DNA from: Hyphomicrobiaceae bacterium
GTDB lineage: Bacteria; Pseudomonadota; Alphaproteobacteria; Rhizobiales; Hyphomicrobiaceae
Direction: 5' to 3'
NCBI GenBank assembly: GCA_020442225.1
Contig: JAGRKR010000217.1
Coordinates: forward strand, 3,614 to 15,333
Length of the DNA stretch: 11,720 nt
Shown here: positions 1-7,565 of the stretch, one piece after another
Position numbering within the stretch: the first letter of the stretch is position 1
Layout: every line of letters starts with the position of its first letter
Translations under genes and position numbers: made by a program
Notes under the pieces: model-generated
What the model was told of the DNA's origin: nothing
Seen by the model: only the letters and a program-made list of their open reading frames with translations
Databases searched by the model: none

Positions 1-1364
1 GTCTCGGCTTCCGGCCCTGGGCGATACTCGCAGAGCGTGTAGTCCTTCAGGCTGTCGGCATGCGCGAGCCTTCGGGCGAACTTCACGCCGGCCAGAGCGC
101 ACCGCCAATCGTAGTCGGTCGTCAGGTAGTTCGGGCGGATGGAGGGCGCGTCCGAAGGCTCGAGCGACGTGATGTGGACCGATCCGCGCGATGTCGGTCG
201 AAGCTGGCACACGCTGAAGGTGAAGCCTGGGAACGAATGCGTCTTGCCGCCGGCCATTTCGGCCGAGAGCGCCGCGAAATGAAACTGGATGTCCGGGCCC
301 TCGGACTCATCGAGCACCTGCGTGAACATGCCGGCGTGATTGATGCCGATGGCCATGGGTCCCGAGCGCGAGAGCGCGTACTTCAGACCGATCCCCAGTC
401 GTCCTCGCCAGGATTTCAGGAGATCGTTGGTCGTAATCGGTTTCTTGCAGCGGAAGATCAGCCGGAACTGCAGGTGATCCTGCATGTTCTCGCCGACACC
501 CGGCAGGTTGTGCACGACGGGCACGCCTCTGTCCTGCAGCAATTGCCCCTGGCCGACGCCGGACATCTCCAGCAAGGGCGGGCTCTGCACGGCGCCGGCG
601 GCCAGGACAACTTCCCGGCCGGCCCTCGCGATGCGCGCGGCGCCCTTGTGGCGGTAGGCGACGCCGGTTGCCGTTCTGCCCTCGAACAGTACGCGGCTGA
701 CCAGCGCCTCGGTCTCCACGACGAGGTTCCGACGCTTGCGGGCAGGCTTGAGGTAGCAGACCGCCGTCGAGCTGCGCCTGCCGTTGTGCGTGAAGAGCTG
801 GTAATAGCCGACGCCGTCCTGCGAGGGGCCGTTGAAATCGTCCGTGGTGCGGACGCCGAGCTCGTTGCCGGCACGAATGATGGCTTCCATGAGCTCGGGG
901 CGCTCGTGGATGTCCGAGCACTTCAGCGGACCATCGCCGCCATGCAGCTCGCTCGGACCGCGCTCGTTCGTCTCGAGCTTGCGGAAATAGGGCAGCACGT
1001 CCTTCCAGGCCCAGCCGGGATTGCCGGCCTGCGCCCAGAGGTCGTAGTCACGCGCCTGGCCGCGGATGTAGATGAGGCCGTTGATCGAGCTGGAGCCGCC
1101 GAGCACCTTGCCCCGCGGCCAGTAGATCCGGCGTCCATTCAACTCCGGCTCGGCCTCGGTATGGAACCCCCAATTGTATCTGGGGTTGAACATGGTCTTG
1201 GCGTAGCCGATCGGGATGTGAATCCACGGATAGTTGTCGGCGGGTCCCGCCTCCAGAAGCAGCACCGTGAAGCGGCCGTTCGCGGTCAGGCGATTGGCCA
1301 GGACGCACCCCGCCGTGCCGGCACCGATGACGATGTAGTCGAACGTCCGCTCGCTGGCGTCCAT
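1..1364 (-). CDS. GMC-family FAD-dependent oxidoreductase (choline/alcohol dehydrogenase-like), 3' end outside window
   Basis: Flavoprotein that oxidises a primary alcohol to an aldehyde; the family includes choline dehydrogenase BetA and alkanol dehydrogenases. The start ATG at 1364 follows GAGGGA with 6 nt spacing. About 454 residues are visible with no stop before the edge; the family usually has 530-560, so roughly 80-100 are missing. Visible marks are the FAD-binding DYIVIGAGTAG (residues ~9-19) and an E/AG at ~38-40. GMC signature 1 is PRGKVLGGSSSINGLIYIRG (~83-102) and signature 2 is the GAVQSPPLLEMSGVG region (~257-271). The catalytic His of the C-terminal H..GT motif lies beyond the window and cannot be checked. 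There is no signal peptide, so it is probably cytoplasmic or membrane-associated. It is the last visible gene of the operon, 67 nt after the choline-sulfatase-like gene, so its likely substrate is the alcohol freed by desulfation. The family call is firm; BetA identity is not shown. Confidence 0.93.
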   Translation of the reverse strand, partial: MDASERTFDYIVIGAGTAGCVLANRLTANGRFTVLLLEAGPADNYPWIHIPIGYAKTMFNPRYNWGFHTEAEPELNGRRIYWPRGKVLGGSSSINGLIYIRGQARDYDLWAQAGNPGWAWKDVLPYFRKLETNERGPSELHGGDGPLKCSDIHERPELMEAIIRAGNELGVRTTDDFNGPSQDGVGYYQLFTHNGRRSSTAVCYLKPARKRRNLVVETEALVSRVLFEGRTATGVAYRHKGAARIARAGREVVLAAGAVQSPPLLEMSGVGQGQLLQDRGVPVVHNLPGVGENMQDHLQFRLIFRCKKPITTNDLLKSWRGRLGIGLKYALSRSGPMAIGINHAGMFTQVLDESEGPDIQFHFAALSAEMAGGKTHSFPGFTFSVCQLRPTSRGSVHITSLEPSDAPSIRPNYLTTDYDWRCALAGVKFARRLAHADSLKDYTLCEYRPGPEAE

Positions 1365-1380
1365 CGAAAGTCCCTCGTTT

Positions 1381-1417
1381 CGCTCGTGAGCGAGCGATGG
1401 CAATGCCAGTGGCCATC
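1381..1417 (-). repeat. Tandem stem-loops between sulfatase and GMC genes
   Basis: The 67-nt gap holds two adjoining inverted repeats. The first is CGCTCG-TGAG-CGAGCG (1381-1396), a 6-bp stem with 4-nt loop. The second is GATGGC-N10-GCCATC (1396-1417). Neither is followed by a T run, so this is more likely an mRNA-stabilising or processing element than a Rho-independent terminator. Role is inferred; the symmetry is read directly. Confidence 0.45.
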
Positions 1418-1431
1418 GCCCCGGACGGCCG

Positions 1432-3006
1432 TCAGCTCTTCTTGCGCGGCGGTCGCGGATGGTGCGGCGGCACCTCGGCGACGAACGGCAGGCGCCGCCT
1501 TGCCTTCGTCGCGGTGGTGTTGGGGTCGATCGCACCGCGGACGTAGGCGCGCGTCGCGTCGACGAACGGCTGATGGTCCCAGCCCGTCCAGATACCCTTG
1601 AGCAGCGCCTCCTGCACGAACAGCCGGCGCTTCTGGGACGCGAGGATATCCTGCTCGAGGCGCTCGTAGTTCCACCGCGCCTCGATGTCCTGGCGCATGC
1701 TGCGGGCCGTCTCGGCGTAGGCCGGATCGGTCGCGACGTTGCGGCGCTCGCCGGGGTCCTTGGCGAGGTCGAAGAGCATCGGCGGGTCGGTGCGGCAGTG
1801 CACGTACTTCATGCGGTCGCGGACCAGCATGAGGGCAGGGGCATAGACGCCCTCGCCCGTGAATTCCATCCGCACCTCGTCGGGGCGGCCCGCATTGTCG
1901 CCGGTGAGCATGCCGGCGAGCGAGCGACCGTCGAGCCGGTCGGCGAGTTGTGGCGGCTTGCCGTCGGTCGCGATGTCGAGGAAGGTCGGCAGCAGGTCGA
2001 CGAGAGAAACGGCCTTCGGCTCGACATAGCCCCCCTTCACGCCGGGGCCGCGACAGATCATGGGCACGCGCGCCGACCACTCGTACGGCAGGAACTTGAA
2101 CCAGGTGCCCCGCTCTCCCAGCATCTCGCCATGGTCGGCGATGACGAACACGTAGGTATTGTCGGAGAAGCCGCCGTCCTCGAGCGCAGCCAGCAGGCGG
2201 CCGACCAGACTGTCGAAATAGGAGACCATGCCATAGTAGGCGTGCCGGGCGTTCCTGATATCGGCCGCCGTGACGTCGTGCTCGTCCTCGCGAATGGTCA
2301 GGGCATAGCGCTGGGACCAGGGATCGCGCTCGGCGATGGGGATGTGAGGCACGCCCGGCAGCTCGATGCTGTCATGGTCGTAGAGGTCCCAGTACGCCTG
2401 TGTCGTGACGAACGGGTTGTGAGGGTGGGTGAACGAGGCCATCATCAGAAACGGCCGCTCGTCGGTGTCGCGCGCGTAGTCGTAGATTTTCTGCACGGCC
2501 TGGAAGCAGACCTCTTCGTCATAGTCGATTTGCAGGCTGCGCTTGCACACGCCCGCCTCGACGATCGATCTGAGGCTCATGCGTGACGGCGCATAAGGCT
2601 CGTCCTGCTGGGTCCAGTCGGCGGTCCAGCCGAAATCGGAAGGATAGATGTCGGTCGTCAGGCGTTCCTCGAAGCCGTGGAGCTGGTCGGCGCCGACGAA
2701 ATGCATCTTGCCCGAGAGGCAGGTCCGGTAGCCCAGGAAGCGCAGATAGTGGGCGAAGGTGGGGACCGAGGACAGGAGCTCGCCGGCATTGTCGTAGCAG
2801 CCGACCTCCGACGAGAGCTGGCCAGTGAGCATCGACGCGCGCGAGGGGCCGCACACGGGATTGTTGCAGTAGGAGTTGAGGAACGTCACGCCATTCCGGG
2901 CAATGGCGTCCATGTGCGGTGTCTTGACGGTGCGGCCGCCGTACATCGACAGAACCATGGCGGTGAGCTGGTCGGCCTGGATGAGCAGGATATTTGGACG
3001 GGTCAT
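1432..3006 (-). CDS. Choline-sulfatase-like sulfatase (type I, formylglycine-dependent)
   Basis: Hydrolyses an alkyl sulfate ester to alcohol plus sulfate. The 524-residue protein starts at an ATG preceded by GAGGA about 5 nt away. The N terminus RPNILLIQADQ carries metal ligand D12. C52-G-P-S-R is the canonical site converted to formylglycine. K100/H102 lie in SGKMHF, H194/H196 in THPH, D291-H292 in IADHGEMLGERG, and K304 follows. Segments typical of choline sulfatases are clear: GADQLHGFEERLTTDIYPSD (~105-124) and the C-terminal SQKRRLFVQEAL plus WDHQPFVDATRAYVR (~476-490). The stretch at ~137-146, which in rhizobial BetC as I recall it contains WWYHN, reads YAPSRMSLRS here, so substrate may not be choline-O-sulfate. 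A basic, proline-rich tail (~512-524) is unusual. No signal peptide: cytoplasmic. It follows the other sulfatase gene by 51 nt. I withhold the symbol betC for that reason. Confidence 0.93.
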   Translation of the reverse strand: MTRPNILLIQADQLTAMVLSMYGGRTVKTPHMDAIARNGVTFLNSYCNNPVCGPSRASMLTGQLSSEVGCYDNAGELLSSVPTFAHYLRFLGYRTCLSGKMHFVGADQLHGFEERLTTDIYPSDFGWTADWTQQDEPYAPSRMSLRSIVEAGVCKRSLQIDYDEEVCFQAVQKIYDYARDTDERPFLMMASFTHPHNPFVTTQAYWDLYDHDSIELPGVPHIPIAERDPWSQRYALTIREDEHDVTAADIRNARHAYYGMVSYFDSLVGRLLAALEDGGFSDNTYVFVIADHGEMLGERGTWFKFLPYEWSARVPMICRGPGVKGGYVEPKAVSLVDLLPTFLDIATDGKPPQLADRLDGRSLAGMLTGDNAGRPDEVRMEFTGEGVYAPALMLVRDRMKYVHCRTDPPMLFDLAKDPGERRNVATDPAYAETARSMRQDIEARWNYERLEQDILASQKRRLFVQEALLKGIWTGWDHQPFVDATRAYVRGAIDPNTTATKARRRLPFVAEVPPHHPRPPRKKS

Positions 3007-3038
3007 TCGATCCTCGTGAATGGGGGAGCCGATGTTGC

Positions 3039-3055
3039 AGGCGACGCAGTCGCCT
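3039..3055 (-). repeat. Perfect stem-loop after the first sulfatase stop
   Basis: AGGCGAC-GCA-GTCGCCT, a perfect 7-bp stem with 3-nt loop. It begins 2 nt after the TAG stop of the upstream sulfatase gene and lies before the ribosome-binding site of the next. No T run follows, so full termination is unlikely. Probably a 3'-end stabiliser or processing signal in the polycistronic mRNA (inference). Confidence 0.5.
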
Positions 3056-3057
3056 CA

Positions 3058-4527
3058 CTAGATCGTCATGGGGGCCTGAGGCTTCGGTGTCTTCGGCCGA
3101 TTGGCGCGGAATACGCCGAGGGCCAGCCACTCGAAGATCTCCTTCACGGCCTGGTCGCGCCGTTGCTGGTGCGCAGGGTCGTGCCAGAGGTTGCGCGTCT
3201 CGCCGGGGTCAGCATCGAGATCGTAAAGCTCGCCGTCCGTCTCTCCGGCGTAGACGACGAACTTCCAGCGGTGGTCGCGTCGCATGATCAGGTATTCCGA
3301 CGCGGACTGGATATGGTCGCGGCCGAGTTCTGCATAAACGTGCTCCCGGAACGCCCCGGCGGGCCACGCGCCGTCGATCAGCTTCGGCGCGAGCGAGCGG
3401 GCCTCCCAGTTGCTCGGCACCTCGATACCCGCGAGGTCCAGGATCGTCGGTGCGAGGTCCATGAGCTGTACGAGATCGTTCGAGACCTGCTGGCGCACGC
3501 GCCCCGGCGCCGAGATCACGAGGGGCACGCGCGTGACGCAGTCGTACATGGTCCACTTCTGGATATGGCCGTGATCGCCGAGCGCGTCCGCATGATCCGA
3601 GCAGAAGATGACGATGGTGTCGTCGAGGTAGCCGCGACGCTCGAGAACGGCGAGGATCTCGCCGACCTGGCTGTCGATCATCGACACGTTCGCCGCATAG
3701 TACCGGCGCAGGCGCAGGAGGTCTTCGCGTGAGATCTGCCGGCGCCAGGCGACGCTGTCGATGTTGAAGTCCACCATGCTCTGCCGCAGCCGCTCGTGCA
3801 TCCGCGGCTGGCCCAGGAGTTCCTCCGTCGAGGGCATCTCGACGGGGATGTCGGCATCGGCGTAGAGCGCAAGCGCGTCGGCCGTCGGGTCGTAGGGCGG
3901 GTGAGGTCCGGGAAAGCCGATCTGCAGGAAGAAGGGGGAGGGCGCCTTGCGATCCTCCAGCCACCAGCGGGCGGTGTTGCCGACGAAGTTGTCGGGGTGC
4001 ATGTCGTCGTCGACTTCCCAGACGAAACAGCCGAGCGCCCGCTTGAACTCCTCGGCGTCGGATGCTGCCCGCGTATATCGCGAAGGCTTGACCAGCCCGC
4101 GCGCCTTCAGCGCCTTGTCCCACTCGTCGTAGATCGCCCGCTCGTGCTCCTCGAGGAACAGCGGGCGGTCCTTGTTCTCGACCGGGAACCTCTGATGGAA
4201 GCCGCCCTTCGCGTCGTAGGGGTTGATGTGCATCTTGCCGATGTTGACGCAATGGTAGCCGGCGTCCGCCAGCCACCGCACCCAGGTCGGCTCCCACGGC
4301 TCGAAGTTGGTGTAGACGTTGGTCGTGTGCGGATACATGCCGCGAAAGAGGCTGGCGCGGGACGATACGCAGACCGGCGACGTCACGAAGCAGTGCGTGA
4401 AGGCCGTCCCTTCTTTCACGAGGCGGTCGATGTTGGGGGTCTTCATCCACGGCGCGCCGAGGCTCGCGATCGAGTCGGCGCGCTGCTGGTCGGTGATGAT
4501 CAGGACGATATTGGGGAGTTGCGACAC
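3058..4527 (-). CDS. Arylsulfatase-type sulfatase with non-canonical CVSSR active-site motif
   Basis: Member of the type I sulfatase superfamily, predicted to cleave a sulfate ester in the cytoplasm (no signal peptide). The 489-residue protein starts with GTG; no in-frame start lies in the about 14 codons upstream that I traced, and MSQLPNIVLIITDQQ matches the family's first strand. D13 is the expected metal ligand. The formylglycine site reads C53-V-S-S-R with Ser where Pro (or Ala) is standard; I confirmed this on the codons TGC GTA TCG TCC CGC. Other core residues are present: K98/H100 (IGKMH), H209 (GPHPP), D311-H312 (CSDHADALGDHG) and K324. Ala replaces the usual Gly after D-H. It lacks the choline-sulfatase C-terminal domain of its neighbour, so the two are not recent duplicates. 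It lies 90 nt after the binding-protein gene. Superfamily sure; substrate unknown. A maturase (FGE or anSME) must be encoded elsewhere. Confidence 0.92.
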   Translation of the reverse strand: MSQLPNIVLIITDQQRADSIASLGAPWMKTPNIDRLVKEGTAFTHCFVTSPVCVSSRASLFRGMYPHTTNVYTNFEPWEPTWVRWLADAGYHCVNIGKMHINPYDAKGGFHQRFPVENKDRPLFLEEHERAIYDEWDKALKARGLVKPSRYTRAASDAEEFKRALGCFVWEVDDDMHPDNFVGNTARWWLEDRKAPSPFFLQIGFPGPHPPYDPTADALALYADADIPVEMPSTEELLGQPRMHERLRQSMVDFNIDSVAWRRQISREDLLRLRRYYAANVSMIDSQVGEILAVLERRGYLDDTIVIFCSDHADALGDHGHIQKWTMYDCVTRVPLVISAPGRVRQQVSNDLVQLMDLAPTILDLAGIEVPSNWEARSLAPKLIDGAWPAGAFREHVYAELGRDHIQSASEYLIMRRDHRWKFVVYAGETDGELYDLDADPGETRNLWHDPAHQQRRDQAVKEIFEWLALGVFRANRPKTPKPQAPMTI

Positions 4528-4578
4528 AGCGAGGCACTCACGCGGTTTGCACGTTGATTTCGTGCGACAACGGTATCG

Positions 4579-4609
4579 GCCACCGCGCCTCGCGAGGGGA
4601 CGCAGTGGC
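4579..4609 (-). repeat. Stem-loop downstream of the binding-protein gene
   Basis: GCCAC plus TGCG pairs with CGCG plus GTGGC (minus-strand reading), a 9-bp stem with one G-U pair around a 13-nt loop that itself contains CCTCGCGAGG. It starts 9 nt after the binding-protein stop. No T run follows. Stem-loops in this position often raise the amount of binding-protein mRNA relative to distal genes; that role is inferred. Confidence 0.5.
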
Positions 4610-4617
4610 CGCGACGG

Positions 4618-5613
4618 CTATTTCGAGGTGCGCTTCACGAAGTCCTCGATGCCGGGTACGCCGATCTCCCGGTAGTACTTGAGGGCGCCGGGATGCAGGG
4701 GCGCGGCGAAGCCGTTGAGCACGGTCTCCTTGCTGATGCGTCCGAATGCCGGATGCACCGCCTTCAGCTTCGCGAGGTTCTCGAAGATCGACTTGGTCAT
4801 GTCGTAGACGGTCTTTTCCGGAACGTCCTTTGAGATCACCATGCCGTTCGCCAGGCCGAATGTCGGCACCGCCTTGTCGATGCCCTTGTAGCGGCCGGCC
4901 GGGATCGTCAGCCGGAAGAAGGGCGGATACTTCGCCTGCAGCTTGGCGAAGATCTCGTCGGTCACGGGCACGAGATGGACGTCCCGGCTGGCCGTCAGCT
5001 TGACGAGAGGCGGCAGGGGGAAGCTGCCATTCCACAGCGCCGCGTCCAGGTTCCCGTCGGCGAGGGAATCCATCATGCTGCCGAGGCGGATGCGGAATGG
5101 CTTGAAGTCCGTGTCGGGCTTCAGGCCGAGTATCTGCATCAAGGCGTCGGCGTCGAGCATCGAGGTGCCGCCCGGCTGCCCCATGCCGACGCGCTTGCCC
5201 TTGAGATCCGAGAGCGAGGCGATGCGGCTGCTCTTCAAGGTGACGATGTGCATCGCGACCGGAGCGATCGACATCCAGCTCAGGATTTTGCCCTTCTGCG
5301 AGCCCTTGTAGGGGCCGGTCGCCATGTAGGCCTGATACGCGGAGAGCGAAGTCGCCATGGCGATCTCGAGCTGGCCGCTCTGCATGAGCTTGATGTTGGC
5401 GATGTAGCCCTTCGTCTCCTCGGCCGTCAGCTTCACGCCCGGGACGGTCTTGCTGACGATGTCGGCGATGCCGGCCGACCACGTGTAGGCCGTGCACCCG
5501 ACGGGACACGAGCCGATCGAAAGGCGCAGATCTGCGGCGCCGGCTGGAGCGCCGGTCGCAAACGCCGCCAGAAGTCCGGCGCCGATCAGCGCCTTCAGGC
5601 TTGCCTTCGTCAT
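4618..5613 (-). CDS. TAXI-family TRAP transporter substrate-binding protein
   Basis: Periplasmic solute receptor that delivers substrate to the fused permease encoded just upstream. The ATG at 5613 is chosen because GGGAGGAG lies about 7 nt before it and a signal peptide follows directly; reading farther upstream in frame gives no homology. The 331-residue protein has a typical Sec signal (MTKASLKALIGAGLLAAFAT, then APAGAA) with cleavage likely after residue 26 or 27. The mature start LRLSIGSCPVGCTAYTWSAG and the VPGVKLTAEETKGYIANIKL region (~57-76) fit TAXI proteins. GKRVGMGQPGGTSMLDADAL (~139-158), the DGNLDAALWNG lobe and the HPGALKYYREIG C terminus also fit. Length is normal. C36 and C40 could form a small disulfide at the ligand-facing N terminus, which I do not regard as usual for the family. 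Ligand not deducible from sequence; context suggests a sulfate ester. Confidence 0.93.
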   Translation of the reverse strand: MTKASLKALIGAGLLAAFATGAPAGAADLRLSIGSCPVGCTAYTWSAGIADIVSKTVPGVKLTAEETKGYIANIKLMQSGQLEIAMATSLSAYQAYMATGPYKGSQKGKILSWMSIAPVAMHIVTLKSSRIASLSDLKGKRVGMGQPGGTSMLDADALMQILGLKPDTDFKPFRIRLGSMMDSLADGNLDAALWNGSFPLPPLVKLTASRDVHLVPVTDEIFAKLQAKYPPFFRLTIPAGRYKGIDKAVPTFGLANGMVISKDVPEKTVYDMTKSIFENLAKLKAVHPAFGRISKETVLNGFAAPLHPGALKYYREIGVPGIEDFVKRTSK

Positions 5614-5651
5614 GGTTGTTCTCCTCCCATTATGGCTGTTTTCAAGTTGCG

Positions 5652-7565
5652 CTAAGCCATTTCCTTCTGATCGTTCTCCCGCCTCAGCCATTGAAACCAG
5701 ACGAGGCCCGCAAGCAGGCAAAGACCGGTGATGTCGGTCAGTGGTCCCGGGTCCAATGTCAGGAAGGCGACGATCATGAAGCCGATGCGCTCGAGAATGG
5801 TCATCCGCGTGAGAAGCCACCCCTGGACTGCCGCCGCCAGGCACAGTCCGCCGATGACGGAGGTGAATGTCGCCTGCAGGATCGCGAGCGGGGCTGCGTT
5901 GATGCCGAGGATCGCCGGGTTGTACGCGAAGAAGTACGGCACGATGAACGCGGCGCTGCCGAACTGGCAGGCCTTGACTGCGATGCGAAACGGATTGGCG
6001 TTGGACAGTCCGGCCGCCGCGTAGGCGGCAAGGGCTACGGGCGGCGTGATCGCAGAGAGCATGGCCGAATAGAAGACGAAGAGATGCGCGGCGAGCTTGT
6101 TGACGCCCATCTGCTCGAGGGCAGGCGCGGCCAGCGTGGCCACGAGAATGTAGGCCGCTGCCGTGGGCAGCCCCATCCCGAGAATGAGCGAGGCGATCAT
6201 CGTCAGGAGCAGCGCCAGAAAGAGATTGCCGGCGGAGAGAGACAGCACGAGCGACGAGAACTTGAGCCCAAGCCCGGTCAGCGTGATGACGCCGATGATG
6301 ATGCCGGCGCACGCGCACGCGGCGGCCACCGGCAGCACGGCCTCCGCGCCGCTGACGAGCGTCTGCACGAGCTTGGCCGGTGTCAGCCACGTCGATCGTC
6401 GCACGTAGCTCAGCGCCAGTCCCGAGACGAGCGCCCAGAAGGAGGCGTACATCACGGAGTAGCCGGCAAACAGCATGTAGATGAAGACCGGCAGGGAAAG
6501 CAGCAGGTGACCGCCGCTGATGAATGTCGCGACCAGCGGTGGCACCTCGTCCGCCGGCACGACGGCGATGTTGGTCTTCACCGCTTCGAGGTGCACGACG
6601 GCATAGAGAACCACGTAGTAGAGGAAGGCCGGCAGAATGGCGGCCTGTGCGATCTCGAAATAGGAAATGCCGGTCAGGTCGGCCATCAGGAAGGCGGCGG
6701 CGCCCATCACCGGCGGCATGAGCTGGCCACCCGTCGAGGCGACCGCTTCCACGGCGCCGGCCACCTCGGCCCGGTAGCCCGCCCGCTTCATCAGCGGAAT
6801 GGAGATGGTGCCGGTCGTCAGCACGTTCGCCACCGCCGTGCCGGAGATCATGCCCATCAGGCTCGAGCCGACCACGGCCGCCTTGGCGGGACCTCCGCGT
6901 GAGCGGCCTGTGAGCGACGTGGCGATGTCCATCAGAACCTTGCCGGCGCCGGAAGTCTCGAGGACCGCGCCGAACAACACGATGAGAATGACGAATGTCG
7001 CGCTGACGCCGAGCGGGGTTCCGAAGATGCCGCCGCCGCCGAGGTAAAGCTGCGAGATGATGCGCTCAGTATTGTAGCCACGATGGCCGGCGATCCCCGG
7101 CAGCGAGCTGCCGAAGTAGGCATAGAGCAGGAAGATGACGGCCAGCACGACCATCGGCCAACCAATGACGCGCCGTGTGGCGTCGAGCAAGATGATCGTC
7201 GCGGCGATGCCGAGGTAGAGCTCGAGCCGGGTCAACTCGCCGTAGCGCTCGCCGATCTCATTGAAGAAGACGACATGGTAGATCATCACCGCGAAGCCGA
7301 TGACCGCGAGGGCGACGGCGAGAACAGCCTCGGCGCGCCCGCGGGCGGGGGCGACGCATGATTGTGCGACGAGGGCGCCGAGATAGATGAGCGTAAGGAC
7401 GAGCCCGAGATGCACGGATCTCTGGATCATGTCGGGCATGACGCCGAAGATCGCGGTGTAGAGGCTGAACCCCACGAGAACCGCTGCGGCGAGGATGCGG
7501 ATGATCGACACCACGGACGGGCCGCCGCGGGGGTTCAGGACACTGCTGTCGAGAGCTGCGGTCAC
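5652..7565 (-). CDS. TRAP transporter permease, fused small and large membrane subunits
   Basis: Ion-driven importer of the inner membrane that works with the TAXI receptor. The start is GTG at 7565, preceded by AGGAG 7 nt away; this GTG shares four bases (GTGA) with the ROK stop, implying translational coupling. That gives 637 residues, usual for fused TAXI-type permeases, with hydrophobic segments throughout. Helices at about 22-42, 50-70 and 80-100 form the small-subunit-like part. The large-subunit part carries the conserved GSSLMGMISGTAVANVLTTG (~233-252), the following TISIPLMKRAGY, and VEAVASTGGQLMPPVMGAAA (~272-291). A second copy of the fold is marked by LILGMGLPTAAAYILVATLA and SAITPPVALAAYAAAGLSNA. 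Ends ENDQKEMA with TAG 38 nt before the receptor gene. Family call is firm; the substrate is set by the receptor and is unknown. Confidence 0.95.
   Translation of the reverse strand: MTAALDSSVLNPRGGPSVVSIIRILAAAVLVGFSLYTAIFGVMPDMIQRSVHLGLVLTLIYLGALVAQSCVAPARGRAEAVLAVALAVIGFAVMIYHVVFFNEIGERYGELTRLELYLGIAATIILLDATRRVIGWPMVVLAVIFLLYAYFGSSLPGIAGHRGYNTERIISQLYLGGGGIFGTPLGVSATFVILIVLFGAVLETSGAGKVLMDIATSLTGRSRGGPAKAAVVGSSLMGMISGTAVANVLTTGTISIPLMKRAGYRAEVAGAVEAVASTGGQLMPPVMGAAAFLMADLTGISYFEIAQAAILPAFLYYVVLYAVVHLEAVKTNIAVVPADEVPPLVATFISGGHLLLSLPVFIYMLFAGYSVMYASFWALVSGLALSYVRRSTWLTPAKLVQTLVSGAEAVLPVAAACACAGIIIGVITLTGLGLKFSSLVLSLSAGNLFLALLLTMIASLILGMGLPTAAAYILVATLAAPALEQMGVNKLAAHLFVFYSAMLSAITPPVALAAYAAAGLSNANPFRIAVKACQFGSAAFIVPYFFAYNPAILGINAAPLAILQATFTSVIGGLCLAAAVQGWLLTRMTILERIGFMIVAFLTLDPGPLTDITGLCLLAGLVWFQWLRRENDQKEMA

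Noticed and set aside
60..1601. Long plus-strand open frame (513 codons) opposite the GMC gene
   Set aside because: It is the antisense shadow of a GC-rich gene: low-complexity, Arg/Ala-rich, no family resemblance, while the minus strand has clear GMC signatures.
3209..4537. Minus-strand frame of 442 codons overlapping the CVSSR sulfatase
   Set aside because: Out-of-frame shadow; the other frame holds all sulfatase catalytic motifs in order.
5614..6390. Upstream in-frame extension of the TAXI receptor
   Set aside because: The extension overlaps the permease in another frame; the ATG at 5613 has a strong ribosome-binding site and is followed at once by a signal peptide.
5601..6902. Long plus-strand open frame (433 codons) opposite the permease
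   Set aside because: Arg/Gly/His/Gln-rich product with no domain, wholly antisense to a clear multi-helix TRAP permease.
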